Below are positions 1-10,243 of a DNA stretch of 64,000 nucleotides, one piece after another. The stretch's first letter is position 1, and every line of letters starts with the position of its first letter. A program made the translations under genes and the position numbers. The notes below the pieces were generated by a model. It saw only the letters and a program-made list of their open reading frames with translations, searched no databases and had not been told where the DNA came from. The DNA lies in contig CALJKW010000076.1 in NCBI GenBank assembly GCA_937980205.1, positions 1 to 64,000 on the forward strand. Direction: 5' to 3'. This stretch comes from an uncultured Myxococcales bacterium (GTDB taxonomy: Bacteria > Myxococcota > Myxococcia > Myxococcales > Myxococcaceae).

Positions 1-472
1 TGAGGTTCTCGTGGTGGTCTTCGTTGATCTGCATGCACGGCGCGGTGCCGCAGCTCGCGAGGCACTCGGTCTCGCGCAGGTAGAACTTGTCGCCGTTGGT
101 GCCGGCGAGCGTGCCGAGCTTCTGCTCCATGTACTTGAGCATGCCCTCGGCGCCGCGCAGCGCGCAGGGCAGGTTGGTGCAGACGTCGATCACGTACCGG
201 CCGGGCTTCTCGGTGAAGTACATGATGTAGAAGGTCGCGACTTCGTACGCGCGCTCGGGCGTCGTCTCGAGCAGCTGGGCGACGCGCTTGAGGCCGTCAG
301 GCACGAGCCAGCCTTTGATCTCCTGCAAGAGGCGCAGGGCGGGAAGCATGGCGGCGCTCTTCCGATCGGGGGGGTAGCGCTGGAGGATCTTCGCGATTCC
401 GGATTCGAGTCGGGCGGTGTCATCAGGCGTCATCGCCGCGTGGTGCATCTCCATGCGCGGCGTCGTAGACAT
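1..472 (-). CDS. nuoE: NADH-quinone oxidoreductase subunit E (24 kDa), C-terminus cut by the window edge
   Basis: This is the thioredoxin-fold subunit of respiratory complex I that carries the N1a [2Fe-2S] cluster. The visible 157 residues run from the ATG at 472 past the left edge with no stop. After a helical N-terminal part (TARLESGIAKILQRYPP, then LLQEIKGW) come the family block EVATFYIMYF and the four cluster ligands, in the expected spacing: Cys-x4-Cys in CTNLPC, then Cys-x3-Cys in CLASC about 37 residues later. A run of seven C bases near 367-373 keeps the frame; a different count would break it. The other nuo genes presumably lie to the left. In-frame ATGs at codons 7 and 14 are alternative starts. 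Identity is secure from the ligand pattern. Confidence 0.93.
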   Translation of the reverse strand, partial: MSTTPRMEMHHAAMTPDDTARLESGIAKILQRYPPDRKSAAMLPALRLLQEIKGWLVPDGLKRVAQLLETTPERAYEVATFYIMYFTEKPGRYVIDVCTNLPCALRGAEGMLKYMEQKLGTLAGTNGDKFYLRETECLASCGTAPCMQINEDHHENL

Positions 473-522
473 CTAAAGCTCGACAGTCAACGAATGACCG
501 CGGACAATCGCGTGCGGCCTTC

Positions 523-1269
523 ATGAGCGCGGAGAAACGGCAAGACGAACGGTTCCCCTTCGTGCTCAAGGTCGAATACGCCAACAAGAGCCAGGTCGCC
601 GACGCCACGGAGAACCTCTCGCGCGGGGGCCTCTTCATTCAGACCGAGCAGCCCTGGCAGGTCGGCGACGTGGTGCCGTTGGCACTTTCTTTCCCCGGCC
701 TGTTGGATCCGATAGAGATTGTCGGGCGGGTCGCCTGGGTGCGGCCAGCGTTGGGAACTGGTGTGGGCGGCGTGGGGATTTCGGTGCAGACCGACGCCGA
801 CCGGAACAGACTGGAGAAACTGTTGGCCATGTCGACGGAAGGCACAGGAGGTCAGGTTGGCGCTGTCCCGGCCACGGGCTTCCGCGTCCTCATCGTCGAG
901 GACAACCCCCACATCATCGAGATGTATTCGTACGTGCTGAAGAAGCTCGCTGCGAATGATCTCCAGGGCCGCGTGCCGCTCGAGGTGCACTTCGCGCCCG
1001 ACGGCCATCACGCCCTGACCCAGCTGAAGGACGCGACGTTCAACCTGCTGATGACCGACCTCTACATGCCGGTGATGGACGGGTTTCAGCTGGTGGAGAA
1101 GGTCCGGCAGGACGAGCGGATGAAGAAGATTCCGATCGTGGCGATCTCGGCCGGTGGGCGCGACGCGCAGGAGAAGGCGATGAGCGTCGGCGTCGACATC
1201 TACCTGCGGAAGCCGGTGCGCTTCGCTGAGGTGTTGGAGACGGTGAAGAGGCTCCTGAACATCAAGTGA
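523..1269 (+). CDS. PilZ domain fused to a response-regulator receiver domain
   Basis: The 248-residue protein joins a c-di-GMP-binding PilZ domain (about 1-110) to a CheY-like receiver (about 122-245). The PilZ part shows both binding signatures: RQDER (RxxxR) at residues 6-10 and NLSRGG (NxSxxG) near residue 33. The receiver has the acidic pair in IVEDN, the phospho-acceptor Asp in MTDLYMP, Ser in ISAGG and the conserved Lys in LRKPV, so it should be phosphorylatable. There is no separate output domain; the protein may pass c-di-GMP and phosphorylation inputs to a partner. It is divergent from nuoE and alone in its transcription unit. This PilZ subtype is expanded in myxobacteria. No cognate kinase is adjacent. 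Confidence 0.9.
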   Translation: MSAEKRQDERFPFVLKVEYANKSQVADATENLSRGGLFIQTEQPWQVGDVVPLALSFPGLLDPIEIVGRVAWVRPALGTGVGGVGISVQTDADRNRLEKLLAMSTEGTGGQVGAVPATGFRVLIVEDNPHIIEMYSYVLKKLAANDLQGRVPLEVHFAPDGHHALTQLKDATFNLLMTDLYMPVMDGFQLVEKVRQDERMKKIPIVAISAGGRDAQEKAMSVGVDIYLRKPVRFAEVLETVKRLLNIK

Positions 1270-1277
1270 AGTTTGTC

Positions 1278-1402
1278 GGGCGAGGGCGAGGGCACGTTCA
1301 AGTTCCTCGGTGAAGGACAAGGACGAGGGCCAGGACGACGGCGGAAGGACCTTTCCCGTCAGCCTTCCCCTTCGACCTTCAACTTGCCCGTGCCCTTGCC
1401 CA
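1278..1402. repeat. Imperfect long inverted repeat in the gap between two genes
   Basis: The arms lie at about 1278-1316 and 1363-1402. The left arm begins GGGCGAGGGCGAGGGCACG, and the complement of the right arm begins GGGCAAGGGCACGGGCAAG; about three quarters of positions match over 39 bases. The transcript could fold into a long hairpin separating the PilZ gene from the kinase-like gene. It resembles degenerate G-rich intergenic repeats of myxobacteria. No second copy is obvious in this window. Confidence 0.5.
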
Positions 1403-1459
1403 GCAAACTGAGCTTTTCCGTTGGCGCCGTGGAAGCCGATGACTAGTGTCCCGCGCGCG

Positions 1460-2974
1460 ATGTCTCAGACGATGACCCGCGAGAAGGTCAGCAACGAGGC
1501 CCTCTACATCCTGAAGTCGCTGCGCGAGAACCAGCGCCTCGGTCGCTCGAACAAGCTCGCCGACGTGAAGAGCTTCCTCGAGCCGTCGGTGTCGCTCGAG
1601 TTCGACAGCTACTTCTTCTTCCTGCGCAAGTTCCACTACATCGCGATGGACCGCGAGGCGCAGCTCAAGCTCACGGATCAGGGCGAGCGCGTCGTCGACG
1701 GAGACTACGGCGACAAGTTCTCCGGAGAGGTCGGCGAGTTCTTCGCGGATCAGATCCTCGGCAGCGACGAGGGCAACGCGACGGTGATCGAGAGCATCAC
1801 CGCTTCTTCGACGCGGCCGCCTCCGCCGCCGGCGACCGATCTGCTCGTCGACGGTGACGGTGCGCCGCCGCCGCCTCCTCCCGCGGTGGGCCGCGGCGGT
1901 GGGCGGGGTCGTCCGCCGCCGCCTCCGGTGCAAGACGAGCCGCTGGTCCCGCAGGTCTCCTCCGCTCCGCACGTGACTGCTCCGGAGACGCGCCCGGCCG
2001 GCGCGGGCTTCGCTCCTCCTCCGCCTCCTCCCATGACCGCTACCATTCCGCTGACCGCCGTCGCCGTCCAAGGAGGTCCTCCCATGGGTGCCGGTGTCGG
2101 CGCCGGCAAGGGCCAGGACATCGACCTCCGCTACGTGAAGTACGATCCGATCGGCTCGGGCCCGCTCGGCACGGTGTTCAAGGGCAAGCACAACGCGCTC
2201 GGCCTCGACATCTGCGTGAAGGAGCTCAAGGACATCTTCGGCTACTTCTCGTTCTTGCAGCGCGGCGAGGTGATCAAGCGGCTGAAGAAAGAGCTCTGCG
2301 CGCAGGCGCAGGTGAAGCACCCCGGCGTCGTCAGCGTGGTGGATCAGAACACCGACGTCGCGCGCCCGTACTTCGTGATGGAGCTCTGCAAGGGCTCGCT
2401 GCGCGAGAAGCTCGATCAGGGCGGCGGCAAGGGCGTGCCGGTGAAGCTCGGCATCCGCTACTTCCTGCAGATGGCGTACGCGCTGCGCGCCGCGCACCAG
2501 ATCGGCCTCACCCACCACAACCTCAAGCCCGAGAACGTGCTGTTCGACACCTGGGGCAACGCGAAGCTCGCCGACTTCGGCCTCTCGCGCGTGATCGAAG
2601 TCGACCAGACGAAGGGCATGCCGCAGGTCTTCGTCGGCACCGGCGGCATGGGCTACATGAGCCCCGAGCTGATCGCCCGCGCGAAGGACGTCGGCGCCTC
2701 GAGCGACGTCTACGCGCTCGGCATCCTCCTCTACGAGATGATGACCGGCACCATCCCCGGCCGCCGCTCGGCGCTGCCCTCCGAGGTGAACTCGGACTGC
2801 CCGTCGAAGCTCGACCCCATCTTCGACAAGATGACGCAGGACCGAAAAGATCAGCGCTACCCCGATCTCGACGGCATGCTCGACGACTTCTACGCCGCGT
2901 TCACCGACTCGGAGTACCTGACCAAGGGCGACCTCATCCTCTGGTCCGAGACGACGCCGCCGCCGGCAAAGTAG
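1460..2974 (+). CDS. Ser/Thr kinase homologue with HRD Asp replaced by Asn (probable pseudokinase)
   Basis: About 504 residues. Residues 1-100 form a compact domain ending LTDQGERVVDG that looks winged-helix-like. A Pro-rich linker follows (about 105-210), then a protein kinase fold. The Gly loop (GSGPLG), the Lys of CVKEL, the DFG (ADFGLSR) and the APE-region equivalent (MSPELI) are present. The catalytic loop, however, reads THHNLKPENV: HRD has become HHN, with Asn at residue 354. In protein kinases this Asp is the catalytic base, so phosphotransfer is probably weak or absent while nucleotide binding may persist. There is no transmembrane segment. Start choice is uncertain: ATG 1460 is used; ATG 1439 and TTG 1421 are in frame upstream, none with a clear ribosome site. 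The role may be scaffold or sensor. Confidence 0.85.
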   Translation: MSQTMTREKVSNEALYILKSLRENQRLGRSNKLADVKSFLEPSVSLEFDSYFFFLRKFHYIAMDREAQLKLTDQGERVVDGDYGDKFSGEVGEFFADQILGSDEGNATVIESITASSTRPPPPPATDLLVDGDGAPPPPPPAVGRGGGRGRPPPPPVQDEPLVPQVSSAPHVTAPETRPAGAGFAPPPPPPMTATIPLTAVAVQGGPPMGAGVGAGKGQDIDLRYVKYDPIGSGPLGTVFKGKHNALGLDICVKELKDIFGYFSFLQRGEVIKRLKKELCAQAQVKHPGVVSVVDQNTDVARPYFVMELCKGSLREKLDQGGGKGVPVKLGIRYFLQMAYALRAAHQIGLTHHNLKPENVLFDTWGNAKLADFGLSRVIEVDQTKGMPQVFVGTGGMGYMSPELIARAKDVGASSDVYALGILLYEMMTGTIPGRRSALPSEVNSDCPSKLDPIFDKMTQDRKDQRYPDLDGMLDDFYAAFTDSEYLTKGDLILWSETTPPPAK

Positions 2975-3029
2975 CCGGCGACGCAGCCTTGGTCCGCGAG
3001 CCCGAGCACGTGCTCGGCACGGCCACCGT

Positions 3030-3209
3030 TCAGCACTGACTGTCTTTGCTCGAGTCTCGCGAGCACTTGTCCTGGCACTGCTCGGCATCGGACGTCGAGC
3101 CGCACGAGTAGTACTGCTTGTTGACGCAGCAGTACACGGTCGAGCCGGCCCCTCCACACGAGACGAGGAACATCGAGACGAGGAGACCAGCGAGGGTTGT
3201 CTTGCGCAT
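3030..3209 (-). CDS. Small Cys-rich lipoprotein, 59 residues
   Basis: The ATG at 3209 opens a classic lipoprotein signal: basic MRKTT, a hydrophobic stretch and a lipobox FLVSC with the modified Cys at about residue 18. The mature part is about 40 residues with six Cys (among them CC, SCGS, CQDKC and the final Cys) and many Ser/Thr, suggesting a small disulphide-stabilised domain. A longer in-frame extension upstream lacks sense as an N-terminus. The gene converges on the preceding kinase-like gene. The family is not recognised. Confidence 0.65.
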   Translation of the reverse strand: MRKTTLAGLLVSMFLVSCGGAGSTVYCCVNKQYYSCGSTSDAEQCQDKCSRDSSKDSQC

Positions 3210-3343
3210 GGGCAGAGTTGAACCACGCCTCGCGCGCGCGGCGTGAACCTGCACCGCGCAAACGCGCCAGTTCTGGCACGCGCTGCCTGACGACGGCCGC
3301 GACACCTCCGTCCGCACGGAAGGGCCGCAGGGCGTGCCGCGTC

Positions 3344-3359
3344 TGGCACGAACGCGGCA
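3344..3359 (+). promoter_or_regulatory. Candidate sigma54 -24/-12 promoter
   Basis: TGGCACG followed, after AACG, by CGGCA gives the GG-N10-GC spacing required for sigma54. The -24 half is perfect and the -12 half is weak (consensus TTGCA). It lies about 130 bases upstream of the operon whose second gene encodes a sigma54 activator, so autoregulation is plausible. This rests on one motif match in GC-rich DNA. Confidence 0.3.
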
Positions 3360-3489
3360 ACCCGGTTGCCTGAGCTGGCGCGGTGGCCCGCGCAAGCCCG
3401 CCACATCGATGAAGTTCGAAGCCGCGCGCTCCGCCGGCACCCGCGTTGCTCAGTCATCGCGCCGTCGTCCCACTCAAAAGGAGCAACGG

Positions 3490-4341
3490 ATGCGGAGCGG
3501 TCTCGTCGTGCTGTGCCTGGCGCTGGCGTCGTGCGGAACCACGGGAGGCCCCTCGGGCGCCGGTGGAGGAAGTGGAGGAAACGGTGGAGCTGGAGGGAGC
3601 GGGGGCAGCGGCGGCAGCGGTGGAAACAGCTCGGGCGCGCTGTGCGACGCGCAGAACAAGTGCCCCGCCGGCCAGTTCTGCTTCAACGGCATCTGTGCGA
3701 TCGGCTGCCAATCGAACGGCGACTGCGCGTCGGATCAGTACTGCGACACGATGGACCTCGGCCCGCCGTACTTCTGCAAGAACAAGACGGTGCAGACGTG
3801 CCCGTCGGTGCCCTGCGCGTCGAACCAGGAGTGCAAGAACGGGCTGTGCGCGGCGAAGCCGCCTCCGAACCCTCCGATGTGCATGCCGCGGCCGGACGGC
3901 AACGACGGCTGCGACACGTACTCGCTGTGCTTCCCCGAGGCCGACGGCATGACCGCGAGCTGCTACGGCTTCCCGCCCTGCGCGCAGGACGGCACCTGCC
4001 CGTCCGGGCTCGTCGGCGCCGTGTGCAACCAGGGCTACATCCCCAACAAGGGCCGCATGTGCCTCACCGGCGCCTGCCGCGACCAGAGCCACTGCCCCGC
4101 GAACTGGAAGTGCCTGCGACGCTCGACCGACGTGCTCGGCTCGTGCAGCGCGGGTGAGGTGAACGACCCGTGCCTGGCCGACGGCGACTGCCAGAGCGGC
4201 ATCTGCTTCTCCATCAGCCCCAACTTCCCCGCCCAGTGCAGCAGCGGCGCCGCGGGCGCCCAGTGCCGCGTCGACAGCGACTGCACCAGCAACAGCTGCG
4301 ACAACCCCGGCGGCCCCCAGTTCGTGGGCGCCTGCAACTAG
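3490..4341 (+). CDS. Cys-rich secreted lipoprotein with Gly/Ser linker
   Basis: Translation from the ATG at 3490 is supported by a good ribosome site (AAAAGGAG seven bases upstream). The 283-residue protein has a lipoprotein signal (LALASC), then a Gly/Ser tether of about 45 residues, then about 220 residues with some 32 Cys in repeated patterns such as CPAGQFCFNGIC, CQSNGDCASDQYC and CQSGICFS. These resemble the small EGF/Dickkopf-like disulphide knots frequent in myxobacterial surface lipoproteins. It heads the operon running to about 9852 with a sigma54 activator and a kinase, so it could be an outer-surface sensor. Its ligand is unknown. Confidence 0.8.
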   Translation: MRSGLVVLCLALASCGTTGGPSGAGGGSGGNGGAGGSGGSGGSGGNSSGALCDAQNKCPAGQFCFNGICAIGCQSNGDCASDQYCDTMDLGPPYFCKNKTVQTCPSVPCASNQECKNGLCAAKPPPNPPMCMPRPDGNDGCDTYSLCFPEADGMTASCYGFPPCAQDGTCPSGLVGAVCNQGYIPNKGRMCLTGACRDQSHCPANWKCLRRSTDVLGSCSAGEVNDPCLADGDCQSGICFSISPNFPAQCSSGAAGAQCRVDSDCTSNSCDNPGGPQFVGACN

Positions 4342-4363
4342 GTTTCTCGCTATCGTCCCCACG

Positions 4364-6088
4364 GTGCGGTCGCGCTCGTTGGGCTTCGCGCTGGGAGACG
4401 GCCGGCGGGTGCGGCTGGGAAAGACCGTCTCGTCGATCGGCACGGACCCCGCCTGCGACGTGGTGCTGCCGGCCGGCGACGCGAAGCCGAGCCACCTGCT
4501 GGCGCTGCTCGAGGGCGGCGTCTGTACGGTGGTGCCGGCGGGCCCGGGCTGCACGCTTCGGCACAACGGCAAGCGCACGACCCAAGCCGTGCTCGCCGTC
4601 GGCGACACCGTGCAGCTGGGCCGCGCCGAGCTGACCCTCGTCTGGTTCGAGGAAGACGCGGCCCGGCCGGCGCCCGCGCGCGGTGGGCCCGAGCTGCTGC
4701 CGATGCTGTCGTCGTTCGCAGCTCGCCTGCTCGTGCGCCGCCCCACCCGCGAGCTGGTCGACCGGCTGCTCGACTCGATGCTCGAGGCCTGCGGCGCCGA
4801 CTGCGGCTTCATCGCCACCGGGCCCGAGCGCGCGCGACGGCTCGTGTCGTGCCGCGGGAAGGCGCCGTCGCTGGAGGTGGCGGACACCCTCGTCGAGCGG
4901 GTGCTCAGCTCGGGGGCTCCGGTGGTGGTGCCCGAGGTGGCCGCCGACGCGGCGCTGGCGTCGGCGCCGAGCGTGAGGGCGCTGGGCGTCGTCTCGGTCG
5001 TCGCCGTCCCCTTGAGCTTCGAGCCCGAGCCGGCAGCGCTCTACCTCGGGCGGCGGCTCGGTCGCGCGCCGTTCGGCCCCGCCGACGCCGACGCGGCGCT
5101 GGCGCTGTCGGCGGTCGCCTCGTTGTTGCTCGCGACCTCGCGCGAGCTCGACGCGCTGCACGACGAGGTCGGGCGCTTGAGCGCCGCGCAGCAGCCTGCC
5201 GCGTTCGACGGCATCATCGGGGAGAGCGCGGTGATGCGCGCGCTGTACCGCGACGTCGAGCGCCTGGCGCCGACGCCGCTGAGCATCGTCATTCACGGAG
5301 AGACGGGCACCGGCAAAGAGCTGGTCGCGCGCGCGTTACACAAGAAGAGCGGTCGCCGCGGCAGGTTCGTCGCCGTCAGCTGCGGCGCGCTGCCCGACAC
5401 GCTCGTCGAGCGCGAGCTGTTCGGTCATGCCCGCGGCGCGTTCTCGGGCGCCGTCAGCGATCGCGCCGGCGTCTTCGAGGCGGCCGACGGCGGCACGCTG
5501 TTCCTCGACGAGGTGGCCGAGCTGTCGCCGGCCGCTCAGGTGCGGCTGTTGCGCGTGACGCAAGAGCGCGAGGTCACCCGCCTGGGCGAGACGTGGGCGC
5601 GCAAGCTCGACGTGCGGTTGATCGCCGCCTCGCACAAAGACCTCGCCGCCGAGGTCGAAGCGAAGCGCTTCCGCGAGGACCTGCGCTTCCGGCTCGAAGA
5701 GGCGCGCCTCACCGTGCCGCCGCTGCGCGATCGCGGAGGCGACGTCGAGCTCATCGCCCGCGCCGCGCTCGCCCAGGTCAACACGCGCGCGACCGGCTTC
5801 ACGGCCAAGGCGCTCGAAGCGCTCAAGGGCTACCCGTTTCCCGGCAACGTGCGAGAGCTCGTGTCGATGGTGCGGCGCGCCGCGCTGCGCTGCGAGACCG
5901 ACCGCATCGGCTCGGAGCTCCTCGAGCTGCCGGCGCGGCCCGTCGTCGCCCTCGAAGAGGCCTCGCGCGCGTTCGTGCGCCGCCACGTCCGCGAGGCCAT
6001 CGCGCAGTGTGGCGGCAACAAGCGCGAGGCCGCCGAAGCGTTGGGGATTGGTCTGCGCTCGATTTTCCGCTACCTCGAAGAGCCGTGA
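4364..6088 (+). CDS. FHA-GAF sigma54-dependent transcriptional activator
   Basis: The GTG at 4364 follows the lipoprotein gene by 22 bases. Domains in the 574 residues are: FHA phosphopeptide-binding fold (about 10-90, with SSIGTDPACDVVLP), GAF domain (about 115-255), AAA+ ATPase (about 280-510) and Fis-type helix-turn-helix (about 530-572, GGNKREAAEALGIG). The ATPase has Walker A GETGTGKE and Walker B GTLFLDEV. The sigma54-contact loop reads GAFSGA instead of GAFTGA; Ser keeps the hydroxyl, so function is likely retained. FHA-type activators usually read phospho-threonine made by a Ser/Thr kinase, and a membrane kinase is two genes downstream at 6678. This suggests a kinase-to-activator relay within one operon. 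Confidence 0.92.
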   Translation: MRSRSLGFALGDGRRVRLGKTVSSIGTDPACDVVLPAGDAKPSHLLALLEGGVCTVVPAGPGCTLRHNGKRTTQAVLAVGDTVQLGRAELTLVWFEEDAARPAPARGGPELLPMLSSFAARLLVRRPTRELVDRLLDSMLEACGADCGFIATGPERARRLVSCRGKAPSLEVADTLVERVLSSGAPVVVPEVAADAALASAPSVRALGVVSVVAVPLSFEPEPAALYLGRRLGRAPFGPADADAALALSAVASLLLATSRELDALHDEVGRLSAAQQPAAFDGIIGESAVMRALYRDVERLAPTPLSIVIHGETGTGKELVARALHKKSGRRGRFVAVSCGALPDTLVERELFGHARGAFSGAVSDRAGVFEAADGGTLFLDEVAELSPAAQVRLLRVTQEREVTRLGETWARKLDVRLIAASHKDLAAEVEAKRFREDLRFRLEEARLTVPPLRDRGGDVELIARAALAQVNTRATGFTAKALEALKGYPFPGNVRELVSMVRRAALRCETDRIGSELLELPARPVVALEEASRAFVRRHVREAIAQCGGNKREAAEALGIGLRSIFRYLEEP

Positions 6089-6677
6089 CCTCGACCGCGC
6101 GGCACGTGTCCCTGGCGCTCGTGCTCGTGCTGAGCAGCTGCCCGCTGCCGATCACGGTGCGGTGCTCGACCGACGGCGACTGCGAAGGCGGCGAGCGCTG
6201 CAGGTCGGGAGCGTGCGCTCCGCTCGGAGCCGGCGGCGGCGGTGGCAGCGAAGACGCGGGTCCGTCGTGCGCGTACGACTGGCAGTGTCCCAGGGCGCAG
6301 AACTGCGACGCCGGCCGCTGCGCGCCCGGGCCGAAGATCGGTGACGGCTGCAGCTGGTCGCTCGACTGCGGGGCCGCGTACTGCTCGACCTCGCTCAACG
6401 TGTGCGCGCACGACTGCATCGACGACGGCGACTGCTTCGCCGGCTACGTCTGCGCGCCGCACGACACGAGCTGCGTTCCGCGCTGCGAAGGTCGCGCGGC
6501 CAGTCGGCTGGGCGCCACCTGCGTGGAATCGGTCGAGTGCGGCTGCGGCTTCTGCCTGCCGGCGGACGGCGGGGGCACGAGGTGTCACCAGCCGTGCGAG
6601 CGCGACGAGGACTGCGATGCCGGCCTCGACGGTTGCCGGCGCGTGGCGTCGAGCCCGAAGAAAGTGTGCCCGCTGCC

Positions 6678-6681
<4 letters not shown>
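6085..6681 (+). CDS. Second Cys-rich lipoprotein of the signalling operon
   Basis: The GTG at 6085 overlaps the stop of the activator gene (GTGA), indicating translational coupling. The 198-residue product has a signal with lipobox VLSSC and then about 24 Cys in motifs such as CSTDGDCEGGERC, CPRAQNCDAGRC and CIDDGDCFAGYVC, separated by a short Gly-rich linker. The Cys spacing matches the lipoprotein at 3490, so the two are probably paralogues flanking the activator gene. Its own stop overlaps the GTG of the kinase gene (GTGA). A surface or periplasmic sensing role feeding the kinase is inferred only from gene order. Confidence 0.78.
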
Positions 6682-8387
<1,706 letters not shown>

Positions 8388-8418
8388 TGAACGGGCCGGC
8401 CATGCGAAGGTTCGGAGC

Positions 8419-9135
8419 ATGACGGCTCTCCTGGTGCTGCTGGTGGTCTCGGCCGGGCCGCTCGAAGCGGCGAGAGCGGACTACCAGTCCGGCGCGCTCG
8501 AGGCCGCGCGCCAGAAGCTCGAGCTGCTCTTGTACCCGCTCGCGCTCGAGGCCGAGGAGCGTGAGGCCCACGTGCTGCTCTCGGCGACGTACTTCGCGCT
8601 GGGCGAGTCGGGCCGGGCCGAAGAGGAGGCGATCCGCGCGCTCGCCGTCGCCGCCGAGCCGCTGCCGGGCAACGACGAGTACCCTCCCGACTTCGTCGCG
8701 TTCTTCGCCCCGGTCGCCGCGCGCAACGAAGCGCGGATCGCCGCGCTGCGCGCCGCCCGAAGCCGTCCGCCGCCACTGGAGCCGCCGAAGGTCCAACAGC
8801 CGCAGTCGCCGGCCGAGACCGTTCCCGAGGCCGCGCTCGCGCCTGCGCCCGCGGCGAGCCCGTCGGCGGCGTGGAGCATCGTCCCGTTCGGCGTGGCGCA
8901 GCGGCAGCTGGGGAAGCCGCGGGCCGTCTTCTGGGCGGTGGCGCACGCCGTGCTGCTGGGGACGGCCGCGGCGTCGCTCGCCGGGGTCCTGAGCTTGCGG
9001 GGCGGTGATGGGCTGTACGCTCCGAGCGACGCGCCTGCGGCGCGAACGCTGAACGTCCTGTGGGTCGCTGGCGCCTGGGCGTTCGGGGCGGCGTGGGTCG
9101 CCAGCATCGTCGACGCGCTCGTCTCGGAGCCGTGA
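8419..9135 (+). CDS. TPR-like exported protein with C-terminal membrane segments
   Basis: The 238-residue protein starts at the ATG at 8419, about 30 bases after the kinase gene. A short hydrophobic N-terminus is followed by helices resembling tetratricopeptide repeats (ARADYQSGALEAARQKLELL, and EAHVLLSATYFALG). A Pro/Ala-rich stretch (about 115-150) leads to WSIVPFGVAQRQLGK and two hydrophobic segments (about 173-192 and 210-235). The combination of TPR, PFG motif and two C-terminal hairpin helices recurs next to Ser/Thr kinases in myxobacteria. A role in an envelope complex with the kinase is plausible, but no function is known. Confidence 0.7.
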   Translation: MTALLVLLVVSAGPLEAARADYQSGALEAARQKLELLLYPLALEAEEREAHVLLSATYFALGESGRAEEEAIRALAVAAEPLPGNDEYPPDFVAFFAPVAARNEARIAALRAARSRPPPLEPPKVQQPQSPAETVPEAALAPAPAASPSAAWSIVPFGVAQRQLGKPRAVFWAVAHAVLLGTAAASLAGVLSLRGGDGLYAPSDAPAARTLNVLWVAGAWAFGAAWVASIVDALVSEP

Positions 9136-9213
9136 CCTTACGGGAGGCGTTCGCGCAGGACGCCGGCGGCGACGGGCTTGCCCGAGTCGACGCCGCCGAA
9201 GTAGTCGGTCCGC

Positions 9214-9852
9214 ATGCACCTCGGGCTGCTCTTCGTCACGCTCCTCACGGCGGACCCGAACGCGCAGGGCTTCGCCGAGTACAAGAAGGGCAACTACGCG
9301 AAGGCCGCTCCGCTGTTCGAGAAGGCGCTGAAGGCGGACCGGAAGAACGTCTGGGCCTGGCTGAACCGCGCGCGCACGCTCGCGCTGCTGGCGAAGGGCA
9401 AAGAGCCCGACGAGTACTGCGACTACCCGAAGAACTGGGTCCTGCTCGCGCTCGACGCGCTCGAGCACGCCGCCGAGCTCGACAAGCCGAAGCTGCTCGC
9501 CAAGCTGAAGGAAGAGGACCCCGGCACCGCCGCGCTGCAGGCGCGGCCCGAGGTGCGCGCGTGGCTCGCTGCGGTCACCTACGACGGCGACGCCGCGAAG
9601 CTGCTGGCCGCGAACCCCGACTGGCACTCGACCGAAGAGCCCGGCGCCGTTCCGCGCTCGCTGACGCTCGACCCGAAGTCGTGGAAGGCGAGCGGCAACC
9701 AGGTGACGCTCACCGAGGGCGGCAAGAGCGTGAAGTACGAGCTCAAGGTGCAGGGCTGGTACTTCGACGAGGGGAAGCGGCACTTCTCGACGCTGCAGCT
9801 CGACGGCCCGACGGTGTGGCAGCTCGGGGCCCTCGCCGCCGACTGCGACTGA
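9214..9852 (+). CDS. Secreted TPR-containing protein
   Basis: The 212-residue protein begins with a short signal-like stretch (MHLGLLFVTLLTADPNA). A TPR pair follows (about 15-65, GFAEYKKGNYAKAAPLFEKA and VWAWLNRARTLALL), then an alpha/beta region ending in a likely beta-sandwich (SVKYELKVQGWYFDEG). Two Cys are present, one of them near the C-terminus (AADCD). It is the last plus-strand gene before a convergent gene 3 bases away, and possibly the last member of the kinase operon. The family is not recognised. Confidence 0.6.
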   Translation: MHLGLLFVTLLTADPNAQGFAEYKKGNYAKAAPLFEKALKADRKNVWAWLNRARTLALLAKGKEPDEYCDYPKNWVLLALDALEHAAELDKPKLLAKLKEEDPGTAALQARPEVRAWLAAVTYDGDAAKLLAANPDWHSTEEPGAVPRSLTLDPKSWKASGNQVTLTEGGKSVKYELKVQGWYFDEGKRHFSTLQLDGPTVWQLGALAADCD

Positions 9853-9855
9853 AGG

Positions 9856-10242
9856 CTACGGACCTTCGCGGCACCCCTTCGTGAGCTCGCGCAGCCGCGC
9901 CGTGCGCGCGCGCTCGAGGGCTCCCAGGTCTGCGAGCGCGAGCTGGCCGCGAATCCACGCGCCCACCGGCGTCGACGCCGGGGGCAGCCGCTTCTGGCGC
10001 CTCACCATGGCGGCCACCGAGGCGAACGAGCGCTCCCAGGTGAGCGCGGCATCGTCGAACGGAAAGTCGAGCGCCTCGAGCTTCTGCTTCAGCCGCGCCG
10101 GGAGCTCATCGAGCCGCGCCTCTTCGCGCACCTGCTCCGCCCAGGTGTAGAGCGCGCGCGTCCTGGCGATGTTGGGGACGTGGTGGTGTCCGTGCTGCTC
10201 GTAGAACGCGAGCAGCTCCTCGAAGAGGTTTTCGCTGGGCAC
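9856..10242 (-). CDS. Stand-alone helicase-associated (HA) domain protein
   Basis: The 128-residue protein consists of two copies of the helical HA domain usually attached to DEAD-type helicases. Copy one (about 4-58) has ELLAFYEQHGHHHVP followed by LYTWAEQVREEA and LEALDF; copy two (about 64-122) has SVAAMVRRQKRLPP followed by VGAWIRGQLALAD. No helicase motor is attached or adjacent. Start is the GTG at 10242. It is 36 bases downstream of the ABC-F gene on the same strand, so the two may be cotranscribed. A nucleic-acid-binding role is likely from the family. Confidence 0.72.
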   Translation of the reverse strand: MPSENLFEELLAFYEQHGHHHVPNIARTRALYTWAEQVREEARLDELPARLKQKLEALDFPFDDAALTWERSFASVAAMVRRQKRLPPASTPVGAWIRGQLALADLGALERARTARLRELTKGCREGP

Positions 10243-10243
10243 T

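Noticed and set aside
331..375. Apparent frameshift in nuoE at a run of C
   Set aside because: Recounting seven C bases keeps one continuous frame that matches the family across the site.
3266..3277. GCCAG and CTGGC inverted arms as operator or second sigma54 site
   Set aside because: Five-base arms only, and the nearby TGGCACG lacks the correct spacing to a GC.
1379..3457. Long minus-strand frame opposite the pseudokinase gene (692 codons)
   Set aside because: Arg/His/Ala/Leu-rich shadow of the kinase codons; no motif recognised.
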